Below are positions 10,540-22,149 of a stretch of DNA of 64,000 bases, piece after piece. A program made the position numbers and the translations under genes. The number at the start of each line of letters is the position of its first letter. The stretch's first letter is position 1. Under the pieces are notes generated by a model, which saw nothing but the letters and a program-made list of their open reading frames with translations, was not told the origin of the DNA and ran no database searches. Source of the DNA: Reticulitermes speratus (lineage: Eukaryota > Arthropoda > Insecta > Blattodea > Rhinotermitidae); assembly GCA_021186555.1 (NCBI GenBank), contig JAJKFL010000011.1, forward strand, positions 9,324,001-9,388,000, given 5' to 3'.

Positions 10540-11143
10540 TTACAGTAAGCTTTAACGTCGAAGTGACTTGGCCATATTTGTTAGTCACATACATGTGAGT
10601 GCTGTAAAGACGACAGGCGCTGTAACTAAGGCTAATGTTAGCAAAGGATTACTTACTTACTGTAGATTTTCGTGAAGTAAATCACAAAACTCTTTCAGAC
10701 CGTCGTAATACTGAGACAAACATACGTTTGTGACGATAATTTGAATTAATTAATAGCGAAAAACAGTCAGCACTGTTGGTCGATGTCAATGTACAGTCGT
10801 GGGGGGGTAGGGAGGAATAGGAACGGCGTGGGTCGCACAGAAAAAAAAAAAACACTGTTAATCCGACTGAGATAAATAGGCCTTTTTGGGCCGTAACTCA
10901 CCCCGGTTTGGTTCGGCGACAAGCCACTCTCCACTTGTATCTCACCACTCGTATATCTCACCACTGCCACTAGTTACCGCATACTGACAACTTCCCCCAC
11001 TTATAGCTCCTCTTTCCACCACCATTGCACCTCGCGGTGAGCCAATCAGAAGACACATTGACTTCAATAAAACACCAATCGTCTCTCTGGCGCCTGCCGA
11101 CCCCACCCTAACACTTGGTACCGTGACGTCATATATGGATGTT
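10540..11143. other. unassigned DNA
   Basis: No recognisable element. It contains a G7 run near 10801 and an A12 run at about 10841. Confidence 0.5.

Positions 11144-11181
<38 letters not shown>
11144..11181. repeat. (GA)n microsatellite
   Basis: About 18 uninterrupted GA dinucleotides. The Ser-Leu repeat frame on the minus strand is an artefact. Confidence 0.95.
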
Positions 11182-11184
<3 letters not shown>

Positions 11185-11189
11185 AGTTC

Positions 11190-12290
11190 ATTCCCGGAAC
11201 CAACGTGGTGGTTAGTTCCCGGTCTTCTTGGAAGATGGCGCAGCGGTCGACACCAAAGAAACATCATTAATTTAACTGTTTACAAAGTATTTTAATGGAC
11301 AAGTTTCTTCACCTTCAGGCTTTACAAATAAAACATTTCGAAATAAGCATTTTTTCCCCCCTGATTTGGTATAATCACAGTAATGGCCTTCCAGTAAATG
11401 ATGCTAACTCTGTTACATGGAAGTCTGACCACCTTTGCAGAGGACTTACGTGTTGAAAGACGGCGTAAGCTGCTCCTGGCGGGCATTGTTCGTCATTACG
11501 AGCTGCCATAAAAGAGAAGGGTTGCTTGTTTGACATGTTGATGAACCTTCCTACAATTAAGACCGGTCAATTTTTATAGATCGTAATGTGTATTTGGTTT
11601 GTGTGCTGATTGCAGCTCTAGGGGAGACTGGTCGCCACTCTTACAGTAGCCGCCGCCGACCAATCTGCCCCCCGCTGACAATAAAATAAGTTAGCTGGTC
11701 ACCCGTTGGGGCCCTCAGGTACTCCGCCCCCCTCTAATCTTGACCAATAGAACGGATAACAACTACAACATGACTTTTCATTATTGGATACCCAGCAGCA
11801 GCAAAGGGCTACATTAAATGAATCTGAGTTTTGATTATCTTAGGTTTAAAGGTACTTTCACCAAACCGTTAGTACTTCTTTCAGCCAGATCCTTTTGGTA
11901 TTTTCCACCCACGACACACATGCTTTTACACGATGACCAGACAAAAACAAAAGAAGAAGGAATTTGAATCAATTTTTCTTCGTCCGACTTGATAGTTTCC
12001 TCGAGGTGTAGTGAATTCCTTATTGGTCTGTCCTACTGACATTAGCCGCAAACTCAACAATGCTATAAACGTTTTAAGCCGTAGGTACGGCGTCAATGAT
12101 CTACTTTCCAAATGCTGATAAACTTCTCTCCTCTCTATGCTCAACACCTCATTATAAACATCTATTTGTGAAATCTACAGACAAGCATAAATTAGTTCCT
12201 TTTATCAATAAATCACTGATTAGGCACACATACACTAACATGTATTGTTTAAACTTTATACTGTTCGTATATTCATTCGATCACACATTT
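11190..12290. other. unassigned DNA
   Basis: No match to the repeat families in the window and no long frame. It holds only short AT-rich and mixed sequence. Confidence 0.5.
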
Positions 12291-12545
12291 ATTAAACCAA
12301 CAAAATGCACACTTCTTATTTATTATACAATACAATTTTGTTACAGTAAAATCAGTCCAACATGTTTCGTTTCCCTATTTTGGGACCATCATCAGGGACC
12401 CATATCGTGAGTTACACAAAATCACAAATCAAAAAATAGTGGTACATATTAAAACTTCAAGAGGTAAAATATAGGTTTTTTTTGGATTTTACTCTAAAAA
12501 TTTTATTGTATAATAAATAAGAAGTGTGCATTTTGTTGGTTTAAT
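12291..12545. mobile_element. E fold-back element, 255 bp
   Basis: Arms of about 43 bp at 12291-12333 and 12503-12545 are near-perfect inverted copies, beginning ATTAAACCAACAAAATGCAC. Between them, near the left arm, the minus strand at 12361-12397 carries CCCTGATGATGGTCCCAAAA followed by TAGGGAAACGAAACATG. This copy has the TGAUGA form of the motif, closest to a hammerhead core. No protein is encoded. Confidence 0.75.
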
Positions 12546-13261
12546 TGTGTAATTAATGTAAGAAATACCTAAATATTCTGTGAAATAACGTTCCTGTAAA
12601 TTAACTGCGACTGACGCTAGTTAGGCCTACACAAAAAGACCGCGAATTGAAATTCTGTCCTTATTCTGTCCCCACATAACAAAGTCATTCTTATAGTTAT
12701 AAATACGTAAGCTTGGTTTCAGTGTATTATGAAAACAAACCGTTGTTTTTAAGCAGTATAGAGCTTCGTGTGTTTCGGTCGATGTTACAGCTGAACTTTC
12801 GAAGACAAACGTTCTCTATATGCAGTAGCATTATTTATCCCCTCCAGCTGCTTTCAAGTAGTTTCCAAGTTCATAGCTTGTACATGTAATGCAATGGCGA
12901 TTCCCTCAGGGGATGTAATTTATAGAAACAAGTTGATGTCTGGAAGGAGAGGGTTGACTGTGCAAATCGTAGCTAAAAATGGAAAGTGTCAGCTTTTCTC
13001 ACACAAATTTCAGCGGGCTTTGCACGAATAAGTAGGCATATTTAGAGCCTATTGCTATAGGTCTACTCGTATATAAGCCTACTGTTGTATAAAGACTGAC
13101 TCAAACCCGGGGCTTAATAACAAATATGAAATATAATATATTTTGTATCCACCACTCTTTCACCCTGGTTCTACCCTATTGGCTGTCATCACGCCTACTG
13201 ATTGCTACCTAGCGCGCACTTTCCAGATTCTACGTTATAGGTTGCTGGCTTTCTTTCTTTC

Positions 13262-13375
13262 CTACTCTGACTCTTGACCCGTGAAGATGGGACCGAAACG
13301 TTGTCCCGAAACGTCGGTAAACAATTACTACACGACGCCGCGTAATATCCCAGAAGAGTGCAGATCTCAAATATG
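13262..13375 (+). mobile_element. F fold-back half-element
   Basis: The motif CCGTGAAGATGGGAC is followed by a 9-base loop and GTCCCGAAACGTCGG, with a 5-bp GGGAC/GTCCC stem (13289-13293 with 13303-13307). Then come CAATTACTACACGACGCCGC and ATCCCAGAAGAGTGCAGATC, the outer F sequence. Only one arm is present; compare the two-armed copy at 56062. Confidence 0.65.
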
Positions 13376-13740
13376 AAGTTAGTGGCAACTTCACTTTTCA
13401 AGGCCAGTCAGTAGACCCATATTATTAATTTTCTCAATTTAATAACATGTTGCTGTGTTACAGAACTTAATACCCACGTATTAATTCCATAAATATGCAG
13501 GTATTTCAAATGGAGGCCAATACCTGAAAAACGTTTGCTATTAAAGCCCTCATGTTCTACAGTGTTTCTTTTCCATTATTTTATACTCTGTCTCTTGCCA
13601 CTAATAGGAATATTAAGATAAGAATAAACTGCCGAACACTTGGTGCAAAATAGTTATTTTAGCAGAAAATGTGCTGGTGAAAATTCCATGCAAGTTTTAT
13701 ATAATTTACTTCTAAATAAACGATTCTTCGTTTTCCACAG

Positions 13741-13960
13741 GGCCGGGATGGCGCAGTCGGTACAGTGACTGTGCTACACACCACACGTCAGACAAAGTGC
13801 GGGTTCATTCCCGGCGAGATACTCGTGTTAATGGCTTCTAGAAAGCTTCAAGATGGGCTCGGGCACCCACATAACCTCCGGTCTAATCGAAACCAGTGGC
13901 TTTTTTTTTCCCGGGATAAAGCAGCTGTGACGTGAACCTCACCACTCACTGCCATCATGT
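13741..13960 (+). mobile_element. tRNA-headed SINE, S1-related variant
   Basis: GGCCGGGATGGCGCAGTCGG and GGGTTCATTCCCGG form tRNA-like A and B boxes. The body (GGCACCCACATAACCTCC, CCCGGGATAAAGC) is a poorly preserved variant of the S1 layout. Its 3' end cannot be placed. Confidence 0.6.
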
Positions 13961-14106
13961 GGCCGATGTTAAGAATGAGGGAGCATTACCTCCATTCCCC
14001 TGTACACCTTCACGGAGTGCGAAAGAAAAACTTTACTGTTACTGGCTGCACTGTTTACAAATATATGCTTATAATCCTCTATGGCCTTCTACGATGTACA
14101 TGGAGG

Positions 14107-14776
14107 CATCAGGTTCCTTCCTACCCTCCTTCCTTCCTTCCCTCTTTCCTTCCTTCCCTCTTTCCTTCCTTCCTTCCCTCCTTCCTTCCTTCCCTCCTTC
14201 CTTCCCTCTTTCCTTCCTTCCCTCCTTCCTTCCTTCCTTCCCTCCTTCCTTCCTTCCCTCCTTCCTTCCTTCCCTCCTTCCTTCCCTCTTTCCTTCCTTC
14301 CCTCCTTCCTTCCTTCTTTCCTTCCTTCCTCCCCTCCTTCCTTCCTTCACTCCTTCCTTCCCTCCTTCCTTCCTTCCTTCCCTCTTTCCTTCCTTCCCTC
14401 CTTCCTTCCTTCCTTCTCTCTTTCCTTCCTTCTTTCCTTCCTTCCTCCCCACCTTCACTCCTTCCTGCCCTCCTTCCTTCATTCTTTCCCTTCTTCCTTC
14501 TCTCCTTCCTTCCTTCCTTCCCTCCTTCCTTCCTTCCTTCCCTCCTTCCTTCCCTCTTCCTTCCTTCCCTCTTTCCTTCCTTCCCTCTTTCCTTCCTTCC
14601 TCCTTCCTTCCTTCCTCTTTCCTTCCTTCTTTCCTTCCTTCCTACCCTCCTTCCTTCCTTCACTCCTTCCTTCCCTCCTTCCTTCCTTCTTTCCCTCCTT
14701 CCTTCTCTCCTTCCTTCCTTCCCTCCTTCCTTCCTTCTTTCCCTCCTTCCTTCTCTCCTTCCTTCCTTCCTTCCTA
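14107..14776. repeat. (CCTT)n tract, about 670 bp
   Basis: Almost pure pyrimidine on the plus strand, built of TTCC/CCTT units with CCCTC, CTTTC and occasional A interruptions. All frames across it on both strands are open (Pro/Ser/Phe/Leu on plus, Lys/Glu/Gly on minus), which is why long frames appear here without any gene. Confidence 0.97.
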
Positions 14777-14829
14777 GACTACTGTGGCATATTTAAAAAC
14801 GAAAAAAATTAACAATTACGATATATGCC

Positions 14830-15815
14830 TATTATGTCTACCACATTATCATAGACCGAGGTGTGGGGTTGCCGAAAATTTCTCAGAACAAAAGAGTCTT
14901 AATTTTTCCTAAAGTTCTTGAATCCAAAGGCTCAGTGACAACGTGGCGGCAGCACTAGGCCTATGCTCTACTAAGTGTCCCAACGCAGCCTAGTCGGCGA
15001 TTTGCGTGCCATAAGAAACAGCAGCCCTCAAATTCCCACTAGAACTATGTAGAATTTGACTGGTAAAACTTTGAATTTTCACACTTTTGCCTACTTGTTG
15101 ATTTTAATAACGTGAAAAGCACGTGTAACACACACTGTTATGTATGCGCTTAAGATACAATTACATACAGTTTCACATGCCCAATATAGGATCTTGGTCT
15201 TTCACCCGATTGCCTTCGTACGCTTTCTTTTGTTCACACAAATTTGCATCCTAAACTTATGTTACCGGGCAGTTTACGTTTGAGCCCTGGCCACAGACTT
15301 TATATTACTTTAGTTTCTTTCGACTAGCCTTCTTGGAAATTTCTTTTCTTGGGGGGGGGGGGGGGTTTCACATACTAGACAAGAAGACACCTGTGGCGAG
15401 GTGTAGAATTCCCTCTTAAAGTTTAGTTTTGAAATTTGAATATCAGCCAATAGGGTACATTTATAGCTAGGTGGGGGAAGGTTTTGTGGGGAGACGACAG
15501 GAATTTACAATAGCGGATAGCAAATGCATTTCCTCTAACGCCAGCTCTCTCGTCTTTCAGCTCTGAAGGAGCTAGGTTGCAGTGCCGCGCTCAAAGACAA
15601 GTGTGTGTGAGCTCAACACATTACAAACATTTTTCTACTGATCTTAATAAAGATCAAGTAAGATTACTGCGTGTTTCACTTGTGCGCGACTGAATGAGGC
15701 AACAGAAAAAGGCTGCGGATCCTTTAAGTGGCCAACACGTAAATATTCCCCGGGATTAGAGTTTCTAAACCGCCGAATTAAATAGCTGCCTTGCCCGATA
15801 AACCAGCAATTAACG
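14830..15815. other. unassigned DNA with a G-run
   Basis: No element recognised. A 14-base G run lies at 15351-15365 and the rest is mixed-composition sequence. Confidence 0.5.
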
Positions 15816-15826
15816 GATACATCTAC

Positions 15827-16092
15827 TGGGCCTTTCCATGGCTCAGGCGGTTAGTCGCAGGCCTCTCATCGCGGAGGCTCGGGTCAGTCCATGTGGGATT
15901 TGTGGTGGACAAAGTGGCACTGGGACAGGTTTTTACCCGAGTACTTCGGTTTTCCCCTGTCAATTTCATTCCACCGGTGCTCCATTACAAGGAAAAACAG
16001 AAAAAAAACTGATCTTTCTGTTCATCTTCATCACAGGCTGCGGTGCGTCTGTAGTATCTGCTGCGGGGCCCTTCTCCACAAAGCAAAATGGG
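15827..16092 (+). mobile_element. S2 SINE with target duplication
   Basis: The head CCATGGCTCAGGCGGTTAGT, then GTCCATGTGGGATTTGTGG, GAGTACTTCGGTTTTCCCC and the end CTGCGGGGCCCTTCTCCAC define S2. This copy lacks the segment between the GGAGGC and GTCAGTCC blocks (the box-B stretch), as does the copy at 46385. TACATCTAC flanks it at 15818-15826 and 16093-16101. Confidence 0.85.
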
Positions 16093-16109
16093 TACATCTA
16101 CCTTATCTG

Positions 16110-16980
16110 TTTATTCAGTGACTTCAATTCCCCTAGTTAAAGAAAGCCTAACGGCTCGAAATGAGAAAAGAAAGTGAAGAGCCACCACTGTGACCACCCA
16201 CCACTGCGACTTACTGGCGGCGACAACAGCGATTAGACCATCAGGGACAGACCCAGACCCAATAATATAAACTGAATTAGGAGCTATTATATGTGCTGGG
16301 AACCACGTCGAAGAAGTAAAAAATTGGTGGTCGCTGTCTTGGAATTGACAAAAGGAGATAAAAAAGGTTCTGAGGGAGTACGGACTTTACCTCAAGGGCT
16401 GTTCTTTCGTTCAATTACGAAGAACCAATACTCCAATAAAAACCCGTGAAGAAATGACACAGTGTCTTTGAAGTCTTCTTTTTTTCTATTTTCAAAAATA
16501 TATAGTTATTACACCATCACGCCAATGTGTTTTTTTTTTACACATAATAGCCTTTGAAACAAAACTCAGAGATTTTGGTGAAATGTGATGAGCACATGAC
16601 GATACTAAGAACTAGGCTACAATTGGTTTTATATTACGTCAAATAAACCAGGTCAGCAATCCTCACAACTGCGAAGTAGGAAAGGATCTAGTGTTAGCTA
16701 CTATTTTATGCTTAGTCTTAAAATGTTATAACAGAAGTTTAAAGTATGTAAGTTTAAATGGGATTTATTTTATTGAATTGTAAACCTACAATCCAGCTAC
16801 ATCGCTATAGTTGCTTATAGCCTACAACTGTTGCTAAAGACGAAAAAGACAGGCAATGTACGTACAACGTAATATCGAGGCGCGTTCACGTAACCACGGT
16901 TGCTGTGGAAAAGCAATTAGTATTACATATTCTGAGTGTGTGTCTGTAGTCTTAGTTATCCAGCATGCAAAGCGCATGCG
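16110..16980. other. unassigned DNA
   Basis: No repeat family or coding signal recognised. Confidence 0.5.
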
Positions 16981-16989
16981 TCGTGTTAT

Positions 16990-17205
16990 ATTGTCATCTG
17001 TGGGCTGTCTGGTTAAAGGAAAATTAGAAGGAAGGATAGAAATGTTGGGAAGACGAGGGAGAAGACGTAAGCAGTTACTGGATGACCTTAAGGAAAAGAG
17101 AAGATACTGGAAATTGAAAGAGGAAGCACTAGATCGCACTCAATGGAGAACTCGCTTTGGAAGAGGCTACGGACCTGTCGTGAGACAGACTACAGAATGA
17201 ATGAA
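16990..17205 (+). mobile_element. L1 LINE tail, second copy
   Basis: The plus strand encodes VKGKLEGRIEML, GRRGRRRKQLLDDLKEKRRY, WKLKEEALDRTQ and RFGRGYGPVVRQTTE before a stop. This is nearly the same protein as at 110-421. It is 5'-truncated within the tail, with no RT core. The matching stretch starts at GTTAAAGGAAAATTAGAAG. Confidence 0.75.
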
Positions 17206-17815
17206 GCCTGTCTGGCTCTAACATATTTTGCACATTATCTTATAAATGGCAAGAATTTCGAAAAAGAAGTAACTGAACATAAAACGTGTTTTCATTTTCT
17301 CTGAAACTTTCCCCTGAAACATTTCTCATTCTATGAAGAATTCAGCTAGGTATTACCATAAATGTACACAGGTCTTTATACAGTATAAACACCCGTTATT
17401 ATTGTCAGACTTTAATGAAACTTGAATTTTCTCTACAGATTTTCGAAAAGAAATCAAACATCAAATTTCATGAAAATCCGTCCAGTGGGAGCCGAGTTGT
17501 TCCATGCGGACGGACGGACGGACAGACAGACAGACATGATGAACCTAATAGTCACTTTTCCCTAATGCCGCTAAGAAGTAGGCCTTATGAGATCAATATG
17601 CTGTGTGCGATCGGAGCTTGTTCCTCCGTTTTAACTTTCGAATCACTTAATCAACTATTACAAAAAATATTATCAGCACCATGCCACAGAAAGCCATCCA
17701 AACGTCTTAATTTGCAATTTTCTACAATCAGTAATAACAACATGGTGTACGCGCGAACTTGTGAGGTGGGAGCGACACTAGTGCCACTTGTTTATAGATC
17801 CTGATATGGTGTATA
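17206..17815. other. unassigned DNA
   Basis: It contains a short (GGAC)n(AGAC)n run at 17508-17535. A 129-residue frame crosses the region but matches no family that I know and is probably chance. Confidence 0.45.
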
Positions 17816-17829
17816 CCTAAGGTAACATA

Positions 17830-18112
17830 AAAGGTAAAGTTCTCCCTAGAACAGGCCACGAAGGCCCAGAGGGGGAGTAGAGGTATAACTCTACTCTTTC
17901 TTTAACCTCGGCGCTAGATGGGGTGGGTAGTCAACTCCACGCCCCGGCCGCTTTACCCCCTGGAAAGAGACCCAGTACCCATTGTATAGGAGGCTGGGTA
18001 GGCCCCAGGGCCGGTCTGGACGGCTGCGAAAAATCTCCCCCTACCGGGATTCGATCCCCGGACGGTCCAGCCCGTAGCAAGTCGCTATACCGACTGAGCT
18101 ATCCCGGCCCCT
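17830..18112 (-). mobile_element. S1 SINE, full length, with target duplication
   Basis: The head on the minus strand is GGGGCCGGGATAGCTCAGTC, with box B GGGGATCGAATCCCGG. The body runs through GGGTAAAGCGGCCGGGGCGT to GGGCCTTCGTGGCCTGTTC. A perfect 14-bp duplication, CCTAAGGTAACATA, lies at 17816-17829 and 18113-18126. S1 is the most abundant SINE in the window. Confidence 0.92.
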
Positions 18113-18544
18113 CCTAAGGTAACATACTTCGAAAAAATAAGCAGCGTCTCTTGAGGTAACATTTTTGTAAAATGTAAGATAAGAACATGGCGACGGTGCG
18201 TAACATTTCTTCAGCTTTTGGTTTGATGGCGAGAATTAGCCTTATAAAACACAGGAGTAAGTCACGTGACACTGGATACGGAGACAAACCGTAAACATAC
18301 CTACATAGGCTACGTAGTATGGCATAACTATTGTTTACAAGTCAACAATTACAAACATGGCGGCGATGAGAACTTTGCGGTTATTTCTGACAAAATTAAC
18401 ATAATCTCTACAAAGAAATAATCTTTTGCTATAATAATAACGATAATAATAATAATAATGTAAAATGAAAAGTTTTCTCTGTTTATAACCATGAAAGCAT
18501 ACAGGGAGATTGGAAGTTTAGCTCCAATCATTCTTCACCTTGAC

Positions 18545-18716
18545 AAGAGACGGAGGTGAGTAACAAATCCCCGGCCGCTTTTCCCCGGAAAGTAGGCCTA
18601 TTCCTGTATCCATTGAATAGGAAATTCGGTGGGCCCACAGACAGTCAGGATGCTTTGAAGAAGAGAAAAATCTCTTGCCTTTAAAGGGATTCCAACCCTA
18701 GACCGTCCAGGAAGAG
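18545..18716 (-). mobile_element. S1-like SINE, older copy
   Basis: The CCCCGGCCGCTTTTCCCCGG, CATTGAATAGGAAATTCGGT and GACCGTCCAGG blocks mark a minus-strand S1-like SINE. It is diverged and truncated at both ends. Confidence 0.65.
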
Positions 18717-18719
18717 TAA

Positions 18720-18890
18720 CAATAATTCAATTCAATTCAATTCTAGTTTATTAATGTGCCGAATCAACAGCCAGAAGGCCAATTACAGAAACAGTACAAC
18801 ATACAAACATAAATATAATAATAATTTATAATATAATAATAATAAACATAATAATAATAATAATAACAATAATAATAATAATAATACGTC
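18720..18890. repeat. AT-rich stretch with (AAT)n
   Basis: ATTCAATTCAATTC is followed by unrelated sequence and then a long AATAAT run at 18817-18885. Confidence 0.8.
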
Positions 18891-19094
18891 TATCAATATA
18901 TATGTGAAACTAGAAATCTAAGCAACAGAGAAGTAAGTTTTGAATTCTGTACAAAATTAATTTTTAACTTTCAGTTCGATGATAATAACTAATGAGCCAT
19001 TAGAAAATTAGGCGTATACGGTATGGACATAATTTCGGAATTCCGACCGTCCACAAATTGTATTCAAAATACTCTTAACTATTGAAGATCACAA

Positions 19095-19322
19095 AGGATC
19101 GGCGATAGCCCAGCAGGTATAGTGACCAGCCTACGGACTGGATGATGCAGAGTTCCAGTTTCGGCAGGTACCCACACAGATTTCTATTCAGTGGGCATCC
19201 AGGGCTCTTTCCCGGGTCGTAAAATGGCCGGAGCGTAAGGCGGTCCTTCACCCCATCTAGTTTGAAAGTTAAAAACGAGCGGAGCTGGAAGTTCACTGCC
19301 GGTTTACCTTCATAACGTGTAC
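19095..19322 (+). mobile_element. S1-like SINE, older copy
   Basis: GGCGATAGCCCAGCAGGTAT forms a tRNA-like head. TTCAGTGGGCATCC, CCGGGTCGTAAAATGGCCGG and CCCATCTAG follow in S1 order. It has diverged through most of its length. Confidence 0.6.
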
Positions 19323-19329
19323 AGAGACA

Positions 19330-20560
19330 ATTGTAAGAGTTTTTATTAAAGATTACAATATAACAAGGCTAATAAATTCTGAAGTTTTATTAATCAGTGG
19401 AAATCTGTCAGACTCGAGGATCCACAGGCAGTTATAAACGTGAAAGAAGTGCGTTCCTTATAGAAAACAGAATGGAAACAAGAGCAATGAAGTCTCAGCT
19501 GTCGTACCTTCCGCCTGTTCATTACAAGACCGGAAGATGCTTCAGGGGTTCCGACGTACTTTTGTACCGACGATCTATATTAGTCTTTAAATTCTGGGGT
19601 GAACATCATTTAGTCTAACACTCATAACGGCTACTTTAACTCTATATAAAGCTCACGTCCACCATCATCAAATTTGCTAACAAATCAGAAAATTTCCTTG
19701 GACAGCATTTCTAATGCTTCAGTTACGTCCCAACTGATGCTTTAAAGCTCATCCACAAGTTATAACAAAAAGCTCTTTTCGAACTTCATGCGACATATAT
19801 ATCACAAATAAACTTGCCCGAAAATATTTAGTATTCGGTTTCTAGGCAAAATTTAATTGAAACTCTGTTATTAAATTGAAGATGGAATACTTGAGTGTCC
19901 TTACTTTGTGCAAAGAACACAAAATAAGGGGACGGACATATCAAAGAATTAAATTTATATGATAAAGAGTCAGGTTTTAATAACAATGAAGCAACTCACA
20001 AATATTTTCACTTACACTTCGAACCAATCACTTGATTTATACCTTGATGTAGAAGTCGTTCGGATTCTTTGTTTTTCTGGCTCATTACCGATGTAACCGC
20101 AGATTGGAAACTCCTTAGCTGAGTTCAGCGGCGTTAAAAGTGCTGGTGGGCTGACAGGTGCAGCTGTCTTTGTGCAGCGCTTGTAACTGCTGACTGGCTT
20201 CACTTGAATTTCAGTGATGAAACAGTACCGGCTACATTTTTTGTACAACCTCTCTATTCAGCACCACGGTCGCTGGTATCTTAACTCGTGCATGCTGCTC
20301 CTAACGCTCAGAAACCAAAACACTGAAGTAAAGAGCGCTTTAAAAAAAATAGCTTCAAAATCTGGCAAGAAATCTCACACTTTTAACATGGCAGACGTAA
20401 ATACATTTTACAAATTTCATTTCAAACCTACTTTTCAGTCTGTGAAATATGCAGTTTGCTGGTTTTGATGCGTTTAGTGTCTTTTGTTTCGAGACATATG
20501 AAGTGTCGTCAGGTTTAATTCTACTTAATACATTTATCAAAAATGACTAAGGCATTCTGA
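19330..20560. other. unassigned DNA
   Basis: Several 70-85 residue frames exist on both strands but none shows domain-like features. No repeat family recognised. Confidence 0.45.
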
Positions 20561-20565
20561 CTGCC

Positions 20566-20806
20566 GTGCCATGACTCAGGCGGTTAGTCGCCGGCCTCCC
20601 ACCGCGGAGGCCCGGGTTCTATCCTGGGTCAGTCCATGTGGGATTTGTGGCGGACAAAGTGACACTGGGACTGGTAAAGGCGACCGGTACGTAGGGCTGA
20701 CAACCTTATCACCTTCATGTGCCGACTGTCTAGAAATCTGGGAGCCTCAACCTCCTGGAACCCTAAGGGCCTGTCTAGGACTGTAATGGGATTGCTTTAC
20801 CTTTAC
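20566..20806 (+). mobile_element. chimeric SINE: S2 head joined to S4 tail
   Basis: The first half (GCCGTGCCATGACTCAGGCG to ACAAAGTGACACTGGGAC) is S2. From about 20674 it switches to S4 (GGTAAAGGCGACCGGTACGT to GACTGTAATGGGATTGC). The join lies where both parents carry a short GGT-like stretch. No flanking duplication was found, so retrotransposition as a unit is not shown. Confidence 0.8.
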
Positions 20807-20861
20807 TTATACATAGAAAAGGAACACAACGTAGAAAATGTAATTTACATATCTTTAATAT

Positions 20862-21264
20862 TTTTTTTAGTCGTCCTCTTCTACCTACTCCGTTTTTCCC
20901 GTTTCAGTGTCGAGGTTTGTAATTTCTTTTGATCACACTTTAGACACACCACACTCGGTAGGACTCCTCTGGACGAGGGACCAGCTCGACGCAGAGACCT
21001 CTACCTGACAACACACAACACTCACAAGAGACAAACATGCCCCCGGTGGGATTTTTTATTTTTTTGCCTGTCCGGGGTTTTTCCCCTTTGATCCATTTTT
21101 ATTTGTACTGTTTAAATTCTTTCGTCCTTCATGTCACTTTACGTTCCATGTTACCGTCCTTACAACAAACACAACACAAACATCCATGCCCCGGTGGGAT
21201 TCGAACCCACGATCCTAGCAAGCGAGCGGCCGAAGACCCACGCCTTAGACAGCACGGCCACTGC
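20862..21264 (-). mobile_element. S3 dimeric SINE with internal insert
   Basis: On the minus strand it runs: S3 head, the CGGGGCATGGATGTTTGTG block, an insert of about 120 bp (TGACATGAAGGACG, then ATGGATCAAAGGGGAAAAAC, ending A-rich), then CCCACCGGGGGCATG again and the rest of S3. The same insert at the same join occurs at 32971-33589. TCTTTAATAT flanks it at 20852-20861 and 21265-21274, so the compound unit moved as one. Confidence 0.8.
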
Positions 21265-21483
21265 TCTTTAATATATACGATCCGTAAATGAAAGTCAGGC
21301 CATTACAAACCACACAAGCTTTGTATGTACTTTTCAATTTTCTTCCGCTACTTACAGCCTGCTAATATCGTGCATATGCAAACTTGTGAGGACGGAACGA
21401 GCCGCACTCTAACAGCACCACTACTATCGCAGGCCAACCAGCGTATGGTCCTGCAATTTATGAGTAAGCCCTTTGTGATATTG

Positions 21484-21604
21484 CGTTGATTGGTAGTTAG
21501 TTACCGACGTTTCATTACAGCCTGTCGGTCCCATTTTTAACGGTCAAGCAGTCCAAGAATTCTCCTTGGAAACGAAAGTTCGGTAAGTAACTATCAATCA
21601 ACGC
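21484..21604. mobile_element. F fold-back, diverged
   Basis: Arms CGTTGATTGGTAGTTAGTTA and the complement of GTAACTATCAATCAACG face each other across about 60 bp. The inner sequence (CCGACGTTTCATTACAGCC, TCGGTCCCATTTTTAACGG) is a decayed F core. Confidence 0.55.
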
Positions 21605-21739
21605 TGCGTAGCAAACGGAGAAGAGAGAAGGCCTCGTTTATACTGCGGAGGAATCCTGAAATCACGCATGCGTAGATATGTATCCGTTAGATTAACCTTG
21701 CGCAGTATATATTTTGCTACTAATTATGTGTACTGCGGC

Positions 21740-22050
21740 AGGTTTGGAGGAAGAGAGTGGTGCATTCTGGGTTTTGGTGGGAAACATGAGCGCTAGGGAC
21801 TACTTTCAAGACCTAGGCGTAGATGGGAGAATATTATTAATTAATTAATAAGATCCATATTAATAATTTATTCAAATGGATGTTAAAGAAATTGGTTTGG
21901 AGGGTGTGGGCTGGATTGATCGATTTATATGGGACAAGTGGTGGGCTTTGATGAATAAAAAACTGAACTTTCGGAATCCATAAAAAGTGGCGAATTTCTG
22001 CAGTTTCTGCAGAAGAAATCTGCTCCTTGTAGTAGTTAATTAGTTAAATG
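21740..22050 (+). mobile_element. L2 LINE tail, diverged
   Basis: GGTGCATTCTGGGTTTTGGT matches the L2 coding tail. Further on, AAATGGATGTTAAAGAAATTG encodes MDVKEIGLEGVGWID, followed by a version of the RALV..MNLRVP end and the 3' UTR ending AGTTAATTAGTTA. Insertions such as the TTAATTAATTAATAAG stretch break the frame. Confidence 0.7.
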
Positions 22051-22149
22051 CATGTAAGGTTTTCTGTCCAATAAAATAAATTTTGTTTAGCATCATGAAG
22101 ACGCATATGAGCGTGAAGGTGCGGGTCCATTGAATCTTAACCACATATC

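Noticed and set aside
13932-14812. Several 240-280 residue Pro/Ser/Phe/Leu frames and Lys/Glu/Gly frames
   Set aside because: A (CCTT)n tract has no stop codon in any frame, so these are low-complexity artefacts.
20012-20248. 78-residue minus-strand frame as a possible exon
   Set aside because: No domain features, and no similarity that I can name to known proteins.
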